Origin: Taibaiella sp.
GTDB taxonomy: Bacteria > Bacteroidota > Bacteroidia > Chitinophagales > Chitinophagaceae
Reading direction: 5' to 3'
DNA length: 64,000 nucleotides
NCBI GenBank assembly: GCA_013815385.1
Contig: JACDGL010000003.1
Coordinates: forward strand, 62,001 to 126,000
The translations under genes were made by a program, and so were the position numbers. Below the pieces are notes generated by a model, which saw only the letters and a program-made list of their open reading frames with translations, was not told the DNA's origin and did no database searches. Shown in pieces: positions 46,716-55,911 of the stretch. Position 1 is the first letter of the stretch. Each line of letters opens with the position of its first letter.

Positions 46716-48080
46716 TTACTTTCCGATACAAAATTTGGAGAAAATATAATCGAGCTTATCTTCTGTAGTAACTACTCCGGTGATATCGCCTATATAGTAT
46801 AAGCATCTGCGTATATCAAGGGCAAGTAGGTCGCCAGGCACATCATTGGTCATTCCTTCTTTTATGTCGTGGAGTGAAATAAGGGCCTGCTGTAAAGCTG
46901 CATGATGGCGTTCATTGGTAATGATCGTATTTTCACTTTGCAAGGGGTGTTGCACTACCCTATCATATAAACTCTTGCGTAGTTTATCAATATTTTGCTT
47001 GTCGCGTGCGGATATAAATAGGCTGTCAAATTTGCTAAATTTTTGAATGGCTTCATGGGCAGCATCTGCCTTATTGCCCACCAGCAGATAATTCAATCCC
47101 TTCTCTGCAAATTCTTTTTCTTTTGCTCTTAACTCTTCCGGCATAGTATCGTTTACATCGTATAGATACACAACTATATCCGCACGCAGCATTGCATCTT
47201 TACTACGCTGTATACCAATGTTCTCTATAGCGCCGGATGTATGCTCCCGGATACCCGCGGTATCTATCAGGCGGAAAATAACGCCATTAATATTCAGCGC
47301 CTCCTCTATCGTATCTCTTGTAGTACCGGCTATCTCACTTACAATGGCACGTTCTTCATTCAGCAATGTATTCAGCAATGTACTCTTGCCTGCATTCGGC
47401 CTGCCAATGATAGCTACCTGTACCCCATTCCTTATTACATTGCCCAGCCTGAATGAATCCGTCAATTGCTGTGTCACTGAGGTAAGATCGTTAATGAGTG
47501 TATGCAACTGTGTTCTATCCGCAAAGGCTACATCCTCCTCGCTGAAATCAAGCTCTAACTCTATCAAAGCGCTGAACTTTATCAGCTCCTCGCGCATGCT
47601 ACACAACTGTTCGCTAAACCCGCCCCTAAGATTATACATAGCAGTTCTATGCGCCGCCCCAGACTGGCTGGCTATAAGGTCAGCCACCGCTTCCGCCTGC
47701 GCCAGGTCCATCTTCCCATTCAGAAAAGCACGTTGGGTAAACTCTCCTGCATTTGCCATCCGTGCACCATTAGCAATGCAAAGGCTGATGACCTGACTCA
47801 ACACATAGTGCGATCCGTGACAGCTCAGCTCTACCACATCTTCACCGGTATAGCTTTTTGGTGCTTTATAAAGGCTTGCTACCGCTTCGTCTATTATTTC
47901 TTTATCATTCACAATACGGCCAAAGTGCAGTGTATGGGAAGCCTGGTTTTCCAGACGCTTGCCTAAAAATATTTTATCCGCAATAGCTATCGCATTACTG
48001 CCGCTGAGACGAATAATTCCTATAGCGCCCTCTCCCGGAGGGGTAGCTAATGCTACTATTGTATCATCAGGTGCGTGCAT
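46716..48080 (-). CDS. mnmE: tRNA uridine-5-carboxymethylaminomethyl(34) synthesis GTPase MnmE
   Basis: The 454-residue protein has the formyl-folate-binding N-domain (TIVALATPPGEGAIGIIRLSG), the embedded G domain (GRPNAGKSTLLN, DTAGIRE, NKAD) and the C-terminal FCIGK motif required for GTPase action. With MnmG it modifies U34 of several tRNAs. The ATG at 48080 is preferred: the frame extends to 48110, but a perfect -7 element lies 6 bases before the ATG. MnmG is not in the window. Confidence 0.96.
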   Translation of the reverse strand: MHAPDDTIVALATPPGEGAIGIIRLSGSNAIAIADKIFLGKRLENQASHTLHFGRIVNDKEIIDEAVASLYKAPKSYTGEDVVELSCHGSHYVLSQVISLCIANGARMANAGEFTQRAFLNGKMDLAQAEAVADLIASQSGAAHRTAMYNLRGGFSEQLCSMREELIKFSALIELELDFSEEDVAFADRTQLHTLINDLTSVTQQLTDSFRLGNVIRNGVQVAIIGRPNAGKSTLLNTLLNEERAIVSEIAGTTRDTIEEALNINGVIFRLIDTAGIREHTSGAIENIGIQRSKDAMLRADIVVYLYDVNDTMPEELRAKEKEFAEKGLNYLLVGNKADAAHEAIQKFSKFDSLFISARDKQNIDKLRKSLYDRVVQHPLQSENTIITNERHHAALQQALISLHDIKEGMTNDVPGDLLALDIRRCLYYIGDITGVVTTEDKLDYIFSKFCIGK

Positions 48081-48085
48081 CTTAA

Positions 48086-48093
48086 CAAATGTA
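48086..48093 (-). promoter_or_regulatory. -7 promoter element for mnmE
   Basis: The minus strand reads TACATTTG, a perfect TAnnTTTG, 6 bases before the mnmE ATG. This implies a leaderless or almost leaderless mRNA. Confidence 0.55.
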
Positions 48094-48145
48094 AGTGGAT
48101 CGGGCAGCAATTTGCACTATTTTAGTATGGTTATATTTATATCCT

Positions 48146-48598
48146 ATGCGTGCAGTCATACAACGGGCATCATCAGCCAGCGTTACCATACATGGAAGCG
48201 TAACCGCGAAAATAGAAAATGGCTACGTGGTGCTGCTGGGAATAGAAACAGCAGATACTATTGACGACGCCGAATGGCTGTGTAAGAAAATAACCCAGTT
48301 ACGCGTATTTGCAGATGATGCTGGTCTTATGAACCGCGATATAAAAGAGGTAGGCGGGAATATATTATTAGTCAGCCAGTTTACACTGCATGCTGCTTAC
48401 AGGAAAGGTAACAGGCCCTCATTTATAAAAGCTGCACGGCCGGAGCAGGCAATGCCTCTTTATGAGCATTGTATCAAGACATTGAGTATACTGCTGGGAA
48501 GGGAGATAGCTACCGGTACCTTTGGCGCTGATATGCAAGTGGCACTGGTGAATGATGGACCGGTAACCATACTTATGGACACCCAGCAAAAAGAATAG
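48146..48598 (+). CDS. dtd: D-aminoacyl-tRNA deacylase
   Basis: The 150-residue protein has MRAVIQRASSASVTI at the start, LLVSQFTLHA and the C-terminal NDGPVTI motif, the two cross-subunit active-site signatures of Dtd. It hydrolyses D-amino acids from mischarged tRNA. The frame is open to 48095, but the ATG at 48146 matches family length. It is divergent from mnmE. Confidence 0.94.
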   Translation: MRAVIQRASSASVTIHGSVTAKIENGYVVLLGIETADTIDDAEWLCKKITQLRVFADDAGLMNRDIKEVGGNILLVSQFTLHAAYRKGNRPSFIKAARPEQAMPLYEHCIKTLSILLGREIATGTFGADMQVALVNDGPVTILMDTQQKE

Positions 48599-48630
48599 GG
48601 CATATTTATCCTAATTTTACGTTCACGAAC

Positions 48631-49071
48631 ATGTTTACAGACGAATATTTTATGCGGGAAGCCTTGAAACAGGCACAAATGGCGCATGAAGCCGGCGAGG
48701 TACCTGTGGGTGCTGTGGTAGTATGGGGTGATAAAATAATAGCCCGTGGCCATAACCAGACCGAACAATTGAATGATAGCACTGCACATGCTGAAATGAT
48801 CGCATTAACTTCCGCCTTTAATACATTAGGCAGTAAATACCTGCCGGAAGGTATCCTGTATGTAACCGTAGAGCCATGCCTGATGTGCAGCGGCGCAATG
48901 TACTGGAGCAAGATAGGACGGGTGGTATATGGTGCAGCAGATGTAAAGAATGGCTACCATAAAACCACTGGTGAGCACTGGCCGTTCCATCCAAAAACAT
49001 TACTTACACAAGGTATACTGGCAGATGAATGCGCTGAACTGATGCGCAGTTTTTTTGCCGCAAGAAGATAA
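48631..49071 (+). CDS. tadA: tRNA adenosine(34) deaminase TadA
   Basis: The 146-residue cytidine-deaminase-fold protein has FMREALKQAQMAHEAGEVPVGAVVV, the zinc motif STAHAEMIAL and EPCLMCSGAM. TadA makes inosine at wobble position 34 of tRNA-Arg(ACG). GEVPVGAVVV and the length favour TadA over guanine deaminase. It starts 32 bases after dtd and ends 2 bases before the Rieske gene. Confidence 0.9.
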   Translation: MFTDEYFMREALKQAQMAHEAGEVPVGAVVVWGDKIIARGHNQTEQLNDSTAHAEMIALTSAFNTLGSKYLPEGILYVTVEPCLMCSGAMYWSKIGRVVYGAADVKNGYHKTTGEHWPFHPKTLLTQGILADECAELMRSFFAARR

Positions 49072-49073
49072 GA

Positions 49074-49403
49074 ATGCTCCATAACTGGGAAAGAATAACG
49101 TCGCACACACTGGAGGAACTGGAAGACAATAAACTGACGGAGGCACTGGCCGGTGACCACAGGGTAGGTCTGCTCAAGAAAGGAGACATCCTTTATGCTT
49201 TCGCCGCTACCTGTCCGCATGCTTCAGCATCCTTGTGTGATGGGTGGCTGAATGCACGTGGGCATATTGTATGTCCGCAACACCAATATCATTTTGACCC
49301 AGCCAACGGGCGGAATACTACAGGCGAAGGCTACAAGTTACGTACCTACCCGGTAAAATTTGAAGGGGATAGCATACTGGTAGGGTTTGCGTTACTATCT
49401 TAG
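49074..49403 (+). CDS. Rieske [2Fe-2S] domain protein
   Basis: The 109-residue protein is a single Rieske domain: C-P-H in ATCPHASASLCDGW and C-x2-H in VCPQHQYHFD, with both Cys and both His in place. It has no signal peptide or other domain, so it resembles small soluble NirD/ferredoxin-like Rieske proteins that serve as electron carriers. It starts 2 bases after tadA and ends 17 bases before the S66 gene, suggesting a shared transcript. Its redox partner is not apparent. Confidence 0.9.
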   Translation: MLHNWERITSHTLEELEDNKLTEALAGDHRVGLLKKGDILYAFAATCPHASASLCDGWLNARGHIVCPQHQYHFDPANGRNTTGEGYKLRTYPVKFEGDSILVGFALLS

Positions 49404-49420
49404 CAAAAATAAATTTGCAC

Positions 49421-50338
49421 GTGCATTTACAGCTTCCTCCTTATTTAAAAAACGGTTCTGTTATTGGCATTACCTGCCCCGCGGGATATGTAGCCCGGGA
49501 ACGTGTAGCACATGCCATAACTGTATTGCAACAGTGGGGCTATGAAGTAAGAACAGGGGAAACTGTAGGTACCGAGCACTTTTACTTTTCGGGTACCGAC
49601 AGCCAACGCTTTCATGACCTGCAGGCGATGCTGGATGACCCTGCCATTGATGCTATAATGATGGGACGGGGCGGATATGGTATGAGCCGTATAATAGACC
49701 AACTGGATTTTACGGCTTTCACCAATAGACCCAAATGGATATGTGGGTTTAGCGATATCACGGTATTGCACAATCATATTCAGGAGCTGCTGGGCATAGC
49801 TACTATACATGGCCCAATGTGCGGGGCATTTAAACCCGAAACCGATAACGCAGAGCATATCTTAAGTGTGAAGGCGGCATTGAGTGGAGCACCTTTGTCC
49901 TATACAATCCCATCGTCTATATATTATCGGGAGGGGGTAGCAGAAGGAATAGCTACGGGTGGAAATATAGCCATCCTGGCGCACCTTACCGGTTCTGTAT
50001 CTGAGGTAAATACAGACGGCAAGATATTGATGCTGGAAGACATAGGGGAATACCTTTACAACCTGGACCGCCTGATGCTAAACCTGAAAAGAGCCGGCAA
50101 GCTGAAAAACTTAGCAGGGCTTATAATAGGCGGCCTCACGGATATGCTGGATACGGAACGTCCCTTTGGGCAAACGGCAGAAGAACTGGTATGGGACAAG
50201 GTGAAGGAGTATAACTATCCTGTATGCTTTAACGCCCCATTTGGCCACCAGGATATAAACTATGCACTGCCACTGGGGATGCTTTATCGCCTGGATGTGC
50301 GTGCGAGTGGCAGCCAACTAGTGCAGTTATCTTCCTGA
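49421..50338 (+). CDS. LD-carboxypeptidase (peptidase S66 family)
   Basis: From the GTG at 49421 the protein has 305 residues (a TTG 6 bases earlier is part of a TAAATTTG sequence). It matches LdcA-type S66: VIGITCPAGYVARERV, DDPAIDAIMMGRGGYGMSRIIDQLDF, ICGFSDITVLHNHI with the nucleophilic serine, ILMLEDIGEYLYNLDRML, and GHQDINYALPLG with the catalytic histidine. S66 enzymes cleave LD bonds in tetrapeptides during murein recycling. It lacks a signal peptide, as expected for a cytoplasmic enzyme. Confidence 0.9.
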   Translation: MHLQLPPYLKNGSVIGITCPAGYVARERVAHAITVLQQWGYEVRTGETVGTEHFYFSGTDSQRFHDLQAMLDDPAIDAIMMGRGGYGMSRIIDQLDFTAFTNRPKWICGFSDITVLHNHIQELLGIATIHGPMCGAFKPETDNAEHILSVKAALSGAPLSYTIPSSIYYREGVAEGIATGGNIAILAHLTGSVSEVNTDGKILMLEDIGEYLYNLDRLMLNLKRAGKLKNLAGLIIGGLTDMLDTERPFGQTAEELVWDKVKEYNYPVCFNAPFGHQDINYALPLGMLYRLDVRASGSQLVQLSS

Positions 50339-50345
50339 CTATTTA

Positions 50346-50705
50346 TCAGTTAAATCTGTTTTTTTCATCGGGGTCTATATGCAGGCTATGGAAGAAACGA
50401 TGAGCCACAGGAACCATTAATATGCCTATGGTTGTGATGAACATAACACCACAGAACAAGGCATAGATAGAAGAGAATATCTTTCCCCAAAAGGGTTTTA
50501 CCTCTACCACAGGGCCCATACCACCAAGTATCATACTGGCATTATGCAGCGAATCTATCCAGGATATAGCAGCTATATAATGATAGCCGGCTATACCAAT
50601 TAACAGGCATATCATGATGATGAGGAATGCCACTACGGAGCTGCGAAAAATACGCCTATAGAATACACTCATCGGCGCCAGCTTCTGATATTTGTTTTCG
50701 TACAT
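50346..50705 (-). CDS. Membrane protein, unknown function, downstream of paaD
   Basis: The 119-residue protein has two or three hydrophobic helices (about 23-43, 45-61 weak, 79-99) with the stretch NASMILGGMGPVVEVKPFWGKIFSSIYALF between them, which resembles a pore-loop arrangement. No family is recognised; ion-channel-like homologues with this ASMILGGMGP segment are found in Bacteroidota. It starts 27 bases after the paaD stop on the same strand and may be transcribed with the paa genes, without evident functional link. Confidence 0.6.
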   Translation of the reverse strand: MYENKYQKLAPMSVFYRRIFRSSVVAFLIIMICLLIGIAGYHYIAAISWIDSLHNASMILGGMGPVVEVKPFWGKIFSSIYALFCGVMFITTIGILMVPVAHRFFHSLHIDPDEKNRFN

Positions 50706-50732
50706 AGGGAATAAAAATAGTAAGGAAATGGA

Positions 50733-51266
50733 TCAGTGACATTTAAAATGTTCAAAAGGCTCGAAGCACGAAAGACATTTGTAGAGTGCTTTGCAGGATG
50801 TGGGGCCAAAGTTGCTTACAAGAGTAGTATCAGCAGCACCACAGCGGGGGCAGGTAACCTCCTCTTCCTCAAAAAAACCAAGTGGCTGAAACGCTTTCCG
50901 ATTTGGTGGGGCTATCCCATACTCTTTCAGTTTGCGCTTACCGTCTTCTGTCATCCAATCGGTTGTCCAGGCGGGACTTAGCTGAAGCTCAATTTTTATA
51001 TCCTTAATACCCTGGCTTAGCAGCGCCATCCGTATGCCTACAGATATTACATCCATAGCCGGGCAGCCACTATAGGTAGGTGTGATGCTTATTGTTACCG
51101 CAGCGCCTTTTTCTGTATTGCTGATGGAAACTTTACGTACTATACCAAGGTCGAGGATAGTGAGCACCGGCACCTCCGGATCGGTAACCGCCGACAGCCA
51201 TTCATATATCCTGCTTTCTGTCAACTCGCTCATCACGCCCCCCTCTTTAATTTCAATTGTTCCCAT
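50733..51266 (-). CDS. paaD: Phenylacetyl-CoA epoxidase assembly protein PaaD
   Basis: The 177-residue protein contains the MIP18/DUF59-type domain (IYEWLSAVTDPEVPVLTILDLGIVRKV) and the C-terminal zinc-ribbon CPRCGAADTTLVSNFGPTSCKALYKCLSCFEPFEHFKCH, typical of PaaD/PaaJ. It helps assemble the iron centre of the epoxidase. The ATG at 51266 is linked to the paaC stop (TAATG). A longer in-frame extension to 51431 lies inside paaC and is not used. Confidence 0.93.
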   Translation of the reverse strand: MGTIEIKEGGVMSELTESRIYEWLSAVTDPEVPVLTILDLGIVRKVSISNTEKGAAVTISITPTYSGCPAMDVISVGIRMALLSQGIKDIKIELQLSPAWTTDWMTEDGKRKLKEYGIAPPNRKAFQPLGFFEEEEVTCPRCGAADTTLVSNFGPTSCKALYKCLSCFEPFEHFKCH

Positions 51267-52087
51267 TACCATACATGGCGGGGATAAGCACGCTGCATGA
51301 ATTGCAACTCTGCAAGCACATACCCTAAATGCTCTGTGTGTACCCCCTGCTTCCCTCCATCCTGCATCCATCCTGTGGGTGGCAACTGCAATGTGGCTTC
51401 TTCCAGAATTGCAGCAACACGCTGTTCCCACTGCATCTTTACAGCAGGCAGATCCACACCGTCGCCGTTTTGCAGCATTGTAGTATCTACCTCATCCATT
51501 TTAAAAAACTCGCCAGTGTACATCCAAAGATCATTCACGGCTTGCTGTATGCGGGTATGGCTTTCTTCCGTACCATCTCCAAGACGTATCATCCATTCGC
51601 CACTCCAGCGTTTGTGGTATAATACCTCTTTCAATGATTTTTCGGCTACCGCTGATAGCGTAGTGTCTTTACTGTTCCGCAACTCTGTATAAAAGAAATA
51701 ATTGAATGTATCGTAAAAGAAAGAGCGGGCTATTGTATAGGCCCAGTCGTTGTTAGGCTGTTCTACCAAAAGTATATTGCAGAAATCCCATCCATCGCGC
51801 AGGTAGGCTACATTATCCTCATCTATCATACCGCCTTCCCTGATCAACCCCTGGATAGCATCGCCTGTAAAAAGGTTTTTCTTTTCAGCGGCAGGCATAT
51901 TATTTACCTGCTCTGCGGCATACTGGTACAGGCTGCGCGCCTGCCCCAGGTGATCGAGCGCCATGTTGGTGAGGGCTATATCCTGTTCCAATACAGGGCC
52001 ATGGCCACACCATTCGCTGAGCCGGTGGCCTATTATCAATGCGTTATCGGCAAGCCTTAAAGTATATTTCAGTAGGGGTGTCATCAC
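51266..52087 (-). CDS. paaC: 1,2-phenylacetyl-CoA epoxidase subunit PaaC
   Basis: The 273-residue protein is the ferritin-like structural subunit: LRLADNALIIGHRLSEWCGHGPVLEQDIALTNMALDHLGQARSLYQYAAEQ, then DNVAYLRDGWDFCNILLVEQPN and KEVLYHKRWSGEWMIRLGDGTEESHTRI. It partners PaaA in the epoxidase. It follows paaB by 26 bases and its stop is linked to paaD. Confidence 0.95.
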   Translation of the reverse strand: MMTPLLKYTLRLADNALIIGHRLSEWCGHGPVLEQDIALTNMALDHLGQARSLYQYAAEQVNNMPAAEKKNLFTGDAIQGLIREGGMIDEDNVAYLRDGWDFCNILLVEQPNNDWAYTIARSFFYDTFNYFFYTELRNSKDTTLSAVAEKSLKEVLYHKRWSGEWMIRLGDGTEESHTRIQQAVNDLWMYTGEFFKMDEVDTTMLQNGDGVDLPAVKMQWEQRVAAILEEATLQLPPTGWMQDGGKQGVHTEHLGYVLAELQFMQRAYPRHVW

Positions 52088-52113
52088 TAATGGTATGAAG
52101 TAAGCAAGAGCTA

Positions 52114-52419
52114 TTACATGTGCTTTAGCTCATCGGGCAGGTTATAGAATGTTGGGTGACGATATACCTTATCATTAGCAGGCTCGTAAAATGCCTCTGC
52201 GTCATCGGGATTGGAAGCATGCACAAAGCGGCTGTCCACCACCCATATGCTCACCCCTTCCATACGGCGGGTATATACATCGCGGGCATTTTCTATAGCC
52301 ATCTGGGCATCTACGGCATGCAGGCTGCCTACATGCTTATGATCTAACCCAGCCTTGCTGCGTATAAATACTTCCCAAAGGGGCCATTCAGATGGCTTAT
52401 TATTTACTTTATCTGACAT
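52114..52419 (-). CDS. paaB: 1,2-phenylacetyl-CoA epoxidase subunit PaaB
   Basis: The frame is open upstream into paaA, but the ATG at 52419 (MSDKVNNKPSEWPLWEVFIRS) matches PaaB length, giving 101 residues. Family motifs include SKAGLDHKHVGSLHAVDAQMAIENARDVYTRR and the C-terminal IWVVDSRFVHASNPDDAEAFYEPANDKVYRHPTFY. PaaB stabilises the complex. It lies 17 bases after paaA. Confidence 0.95.
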   Translation of the reverse strand: MSDKVNNKPSEWPLWEVFIRSKAGLDHKHVGSLHAVDAQMAIENARDVYTRRMEGVSIWVVDSRFVHASNPDDAEAFYEPANDKVYRHPTFYNLPDELKHM

Positions 52420-52436
52420 TTTAAAAAGATGTTTAA

Positions 52437-53387
52437 TTATGCAGCTTTCATAGTACTTTCTGCTGCGCGTGCCTTTCTTTTTTCTGCATAAGCGGTAGCT
52501 GCGTCGCGTACCCATTTACCCTCATCCCATGCTTTTTTGCGGGTTTCCACACGCTGCTTATTACAAGGGCCATTACCTTTTACTACGTTCCAGAATTCAT
52601 CCCAGTTAATGACACCGAAATCATAGTGACCCCGTTCCTCGTTCCACTTCAGGTCTTTATCCGGCACTTCCAGTCCTAATATCTTGGCTTGCTCTACGCC
52701 TATATCCACAAACTTCTGCCTTAGTTCATCATTGGTAAAACGCTTGATGCGCCAACGAACACTCTGTGCCGTGTGCGGGCTATTATCATCAGGCGGGCCA
52801 AACATCATAATAGAAGGCCACCACCACCTGTTAAGGGCATCCTGCGCCATTTTGCGCTGCACCTCGCTCCCATTGGAAAGCGTGAGCATTATCTCAAAAC
52901 CCTGGCGCTGGTGAAAACTTTCCTCCTTGCAAACACGCACCATAGCACGCGCATAAGGCCCATAGGATGTACGGCACAGAGGAACCTGGTTCATAATGGC
53001 TGCGCCATCTACCAGCCAACCTATAGCCCCCATATCGGCCCAGGAAATAGTGGGATAATTGAATATAGATGAATATTTAGCCTTTCCGGTATGCAACTGG
53101 TCCATCATCTCATCGCGGCTGATGCCCAATGTTTCTGCTGCGCTGTAGAGGTATAAGCCATGCCCGGCTTCGTCCTGCACCTTTGCCAGCAATACTGCTT
53201 TACGGCGAAGACTGGGGGCGCGGGTTATCCAGTTACCTTCCGGCAGCATACCCACAATCTCGCTGTGCGCATGCTGGGATATCTGACGAATGAGCGTTTT
53301 CCGGTAGTTATCGGGCAGCCAGTCCTTGGCCTCTATCGTCACCTCGTTATTTATCTTTTCCTCAAAATGTTTTGCGAGTGTATCCAC
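52437..53387 (-). CDS. paaA: 1,2-phenylacetyl-CoA epoxidase catalytic subunit PaaA
   Basis: The 316-residue di-iron subunit begins at GTG 53387 and has [57 protein letters not shown] with ligands in QDEAGHG, then [34 protein letters not shown] and [20 protein letters not shown]. It performs the epoxidation of the phenylacetyl-CoA ring. The operon reads paaA-B-C-D; paaE, the reductase, and the ring-opening genes are not in the window. A perfect -7 element is 26 bases upstream. Confidence 0.96.
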   Translation of the reverse strand: MDTLAKHFEEKINNEVTIEAKDWLPDNYRKTLIRQISQHAHSEIVGMLPEGNWITRAPSLRRKAVLLAKVQDEAGHGLYLYSAAETLGISRDEMMDQLHTGKAKYSSIFNYPTISWADMGAIGWLVDGAAIMNQVPLCRTSYGPYARAMVRVCKEESFHQRQGFEIMLTLSNGSEVQRKMAQDALNRWWWPSIMMFGPPDDNSPHTAQSVRWRIKRFTNDELRQKFVDIGVEQAKILGLEVPDKDLKWNEERGHYDFGVINWDEFWNVVKGNGPCNKQRVETRKKAWDEGKWVRDAATAYAEKRKARAAESTMKAA

Positions 53388-53412
53388 CAGAAATATTTAA
53401 AAAAGTTACCTA

Positions 53413-53420
53413 CAAATATA
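53413..53420 (-). promoter_or_regulatory. -7 promoter element for the paa operon
   Basis: The minus strand reads TATATTTG, a perfect TAnnTTTG, 26 bases before the paaA start. Confidence 0.6.
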
Positions 53421-53746
53421 GTGTTTATATGCTAAATATGCTGTTAATGAAGCGCCAGTATCTAAGGTTCAACTTTGCCTGCAAACTTCCGTTAAGATAA
53501 AATACATATCTGCTGGCAGAAAGGATTTTGTATGGAAACTTCCGTTCAAGAACCAGGATGAAAATGGAAGTTTGGCGGTTTTATCAACCCACTGCAAATC
53601 ATCTTATACTCCATTTAGGGAAAACATTTGAAAAAGCCTTTTGATGAATAATTAGTTTAACCTGCTATGGTATTACTACCATTTTTACTACGAGAAAATG
53701 TAAATAATGTGCATTTGTACCGGCAAAAGGTAAAGTTTTGTGTGCG
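53421..53746. other. AT-rich intergenic segment without recognised gene
   Basis: This stretch between the paa promoter and the repeat module holds no convincing frame or RNA gene. Several short ACTTCCGTT/AACTTCC-type words recur in it and continue into the neighbouring repeat module. Confidence 0.5.
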
Positions 53747-54043
53747 TTCTTAACCTTTTTGTGGATAGCGATGGCTGTATGTGTTTGCTGTGGCTGTTAT
53801 TATGTTTATAAATATGGTAATTTACTGCGGGAAAAGGTTAATTATGAGCAGTTTTACTTCCATTTTGGGTTAATAATACTTCCATTTGGGTGCATAAAAG
53901 GTAAGTTTTTTTTCAATTAGCTAATTAGCTGATGTGCTGATTAGCTAATTAGGTAATGCGCCAGGATGTCAAAGAGCTTGTGATGCGTGCAATATACGGT
54001 TGCGGGTGAGGGGTTTCCAAATAAACATATCCACAATGGGAGG
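53747..54043 (+). repeat. Dispersed repeat module, inverted copy of 34671-34955
   Basis: This module aligns to the reverse complement of 34671-34955 over its whole length. A 60-codon frame from TTG at 53738 runs through it, but the other copy carries a stop in the same frame, so coding is doubtful. It directly precedes the second repeat type. Confidence 0.85.
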
Positions 54044-54208
54044 GGTTATGTGCTTATGTTTCGTGTCCGTGTTATCCTTACTTTTTGCTTGCCCAAAAAG
54101 TAAGTAAAAAGGGTGCGCGAGCAGACCCTCGGCAGAGCCGAGACAAGCACCCCGGCCTTCGGCCACCCCTCCTAAAAACAGGAGGGGAGTTGTGTGTTGC
54201 TTTACCAT
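54044..54208. repeat. Hairpin-rich repeat segment
   Basis: This segment has a perfect CTTACTTTTT/AAAAAGTAAG hairpin at about 54080-54107, the ggccgaaggcc-type GC hairpin near 54150-54163 and a CCCCTCCT...AGGAGGGG hairpin near 54166-54186. The same GGCC(t/c)(t/g)CGGCC and CTCCT...AGGAG hairpin pairs recur at 55912-56140. Confidence 0.7.
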
Positions 54209-54420
54209 TTTTTCGTGTCCGTGTTATCCTTACTTTTTGCTTGCCCAAAAAGTAAGCAAAAAGGGCAGCAGGCCAGCGATTACCGCTTGCTGCCTGCGGG
54301 GTTCCCTGATTGGGCTGTGGTGCTGCTGTAGTGCCGGGCTTTGCTCGTGGTGTAGCGAGGTTGCTTCGTCGCAAAGCCTCCTCGCAAGGACGTTATGGGT
54401 TTATGTTTTGTGCTCGTGTT
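54209..54420 (+). repeat. Third copy of the ~200-base repeat unit, inverted relative to 34308-34676
   Basis: The segment aligns with the reverse complement of the units at 34.3-34.7 kb, from the CTTACTTTTTGCTTGCCC hairpin through GGGCAGCAGGCCAGCGATTA and GTAGTGCCGGGCTTTGCTCG to GCTCGTGTT. Together with 53747-54043 it makes an inverted pair nearly 19 kb apart. Confidence 0.8.
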
Positions 54421-54571
54421 AAAACTAGCGCGGTGTAACTTCGCAAATCAGGAGATTTGCTTTCCTCTGCGCGGGCAGCCGAGTCCTGAAGCAGAGACTC
54501 GGCTGGGACCCAACAGGAGGGGAGTTTTTCTAAGTACCTAGCATGGGGGATTACTTAGTATTTTTACTTTT

Positions 54572-55864
54572 ATGAAACCCGTACTGCTGATCACACTGCT
54601 ATTATTTTTATCTGCCGCATTGCAAGGGCAAAGCAAGCATGTACGCGCAGAGGGTGAAGGCAATAGCAACGAAACGGAAAACCCTTATTACCAGGAAGTG
54701 TACTTCCCTGAGGGAGTGAGCTACCAGTCGCTAACGTTGTGGATGAACGATACACGATATATGGATAGCGGCGTGCTATACACGGTGGCGCTGGATGAAA
54801 AAGGACGCATACATACCCAGACGAGCACCAATTATATAAGGGGCAAACTGGAAAACTATATATATGGCCTGCCCTACCCTATAAGCAATGTTGACAATAA
54901 CATTATCACCGAATATACGTATGACGATAGCGGCAATGCGGTGCGCATGTGCAGGTACTCACAGCTATCCAGCTACAGCGAGGGGGGCGCTTCCCGCATC
55001 ACCCAGCAGTATGTACGCAAAATGCAGCATGAAGGGCAACCAGTAACCATTGATGGAATAAAAAGGAATATGGACTCGGTGCTGGCGCGCGGCCCGCAAC
55101 AGATAGAACAAACTTATAATGACCAACAGATACAATATGACCAGATGGGCAACCCCATACGGATAGACGACCAGGCTAGCAATACAGCAGGGGTGGAAGA
55201 ACCTCCAGTATCTACTTTCAGCACCTACACTTACCAATATTCACTGCGTGGCATGGTGCTGCGGCAGGAGCAGGCAAGGCGGTTTATGAATAGCGCGGGC
55301 ATCAGATTTTATGAGAAAAAGGTGCGCACATTTCAGTATGATGACAATGATTCATTGACCAATACTATTACCTACAGCTTTATGAACGACAGCACCAGCG
55401 ATATGGCCCCACCGCGCGGGAAACGCATAGAGCGGCGCTACCATTATAACGCCCAGGGACAACCTGACACTATCACTTACCTGGCGCCTGATGGCAACCA
55501 CAGGCATGTAATAGCTTATAATAAAGGTGAAAAAGCGCACTACACCATATACCGATTTGATGAGCGGTATGTAGACACCGTACTTGAATTTGACTACCGC
55601 TATACCGGCAATGACCTCAAAGAGATACGCCACTATAGTAAGGGACAACATACCTATTCGCAAAACTTGCTTACCTACAACAACTGGCACCTTCCGGTGA
55701 GTATGGTGACCAGAACGGAGGTATCGGGCAATGCGAGGGGGGTGCTGTTTTCGCAGGTGTTGCTGTTCTATGGGGATAAAGATGCCGATGCTGCCACGGC
55801 CAGGCGCAGCCTGTATGTGCCGAAAGACCAGCGGGGGACCCCCCGGCCCCTAAAGGGGAGGTGA
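54572..55864 (+). CDS. Secreted repeat-containing protein, unknown function
   Basis: The 430-residue product has a signal peptide (MKPVLLITLLLFLSAALQG) and many motifs of the kind EYTYDDSGNAVRM, TYQYSLRGMV, TFQYDDNDSLTN, RYHYNAQGQPDTITYL and EFDYRYTGNDLKEIRHY, which resemble the YD/RHS-like beta repeats. The last residues (KDQRGTPRPLKGR) are encoded by the repeat element that continues downstream (CCCCTAAAGGGG), so the original C-terminus may be replaced. The gene is flanked on both sides by repeat arrays. No enzymatic motif is seen. Confidence 0.75.
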   Translation: MKPVLLITLLLFLSAALQGQSKHVRAEGEGNSNETENPYYQEVYFPEGVSYQSLTLWMNDTRYMDSGVLYTVALDEKGRIHTQTSTNYIRGKLENYIYGLPYPISNVDNNIITEYTYDDSGNAVRMCRYSQLSSYSEGGASRITQQYVRKMQHEGQPVTIDGIKRNMDSVLARGPQQIEQTYNDQQIQYDQMGNPIRIDDQASNTAGVEEPPVSTFSTYTYQYSLRGMVLRQEQARRFMNSAGIRFYEKKVRTFQYDDNDSLTNTITYSFMNDSTSDMAPPRGKRIERRYHYNAQGQPDTITYLAPDGNHRHVIAYNKGEKAHYTIYRFDERYVDTVLEFDYRYTGNDLKEIRHYSKGQHTYSQNLLTYNNWHLPVSMVTRTEVSGNARGVLFSQVLLFYGDKDADAATARRSLYVPKDQRGTPRPLKGR

Positions 55865-55911
55865 TGTTTCTAATTCGTAAGTAAATCCTCTGCTGAGCCG
55901 AGACAAGCACA

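Noticed and set aside
53738-53920. 60-residue frame in the repeat module at 53.7 kb
   Set aside because: The inverted copy at 34.8-34.9 kb has a stop in the same frame, and only a TTG start is available.
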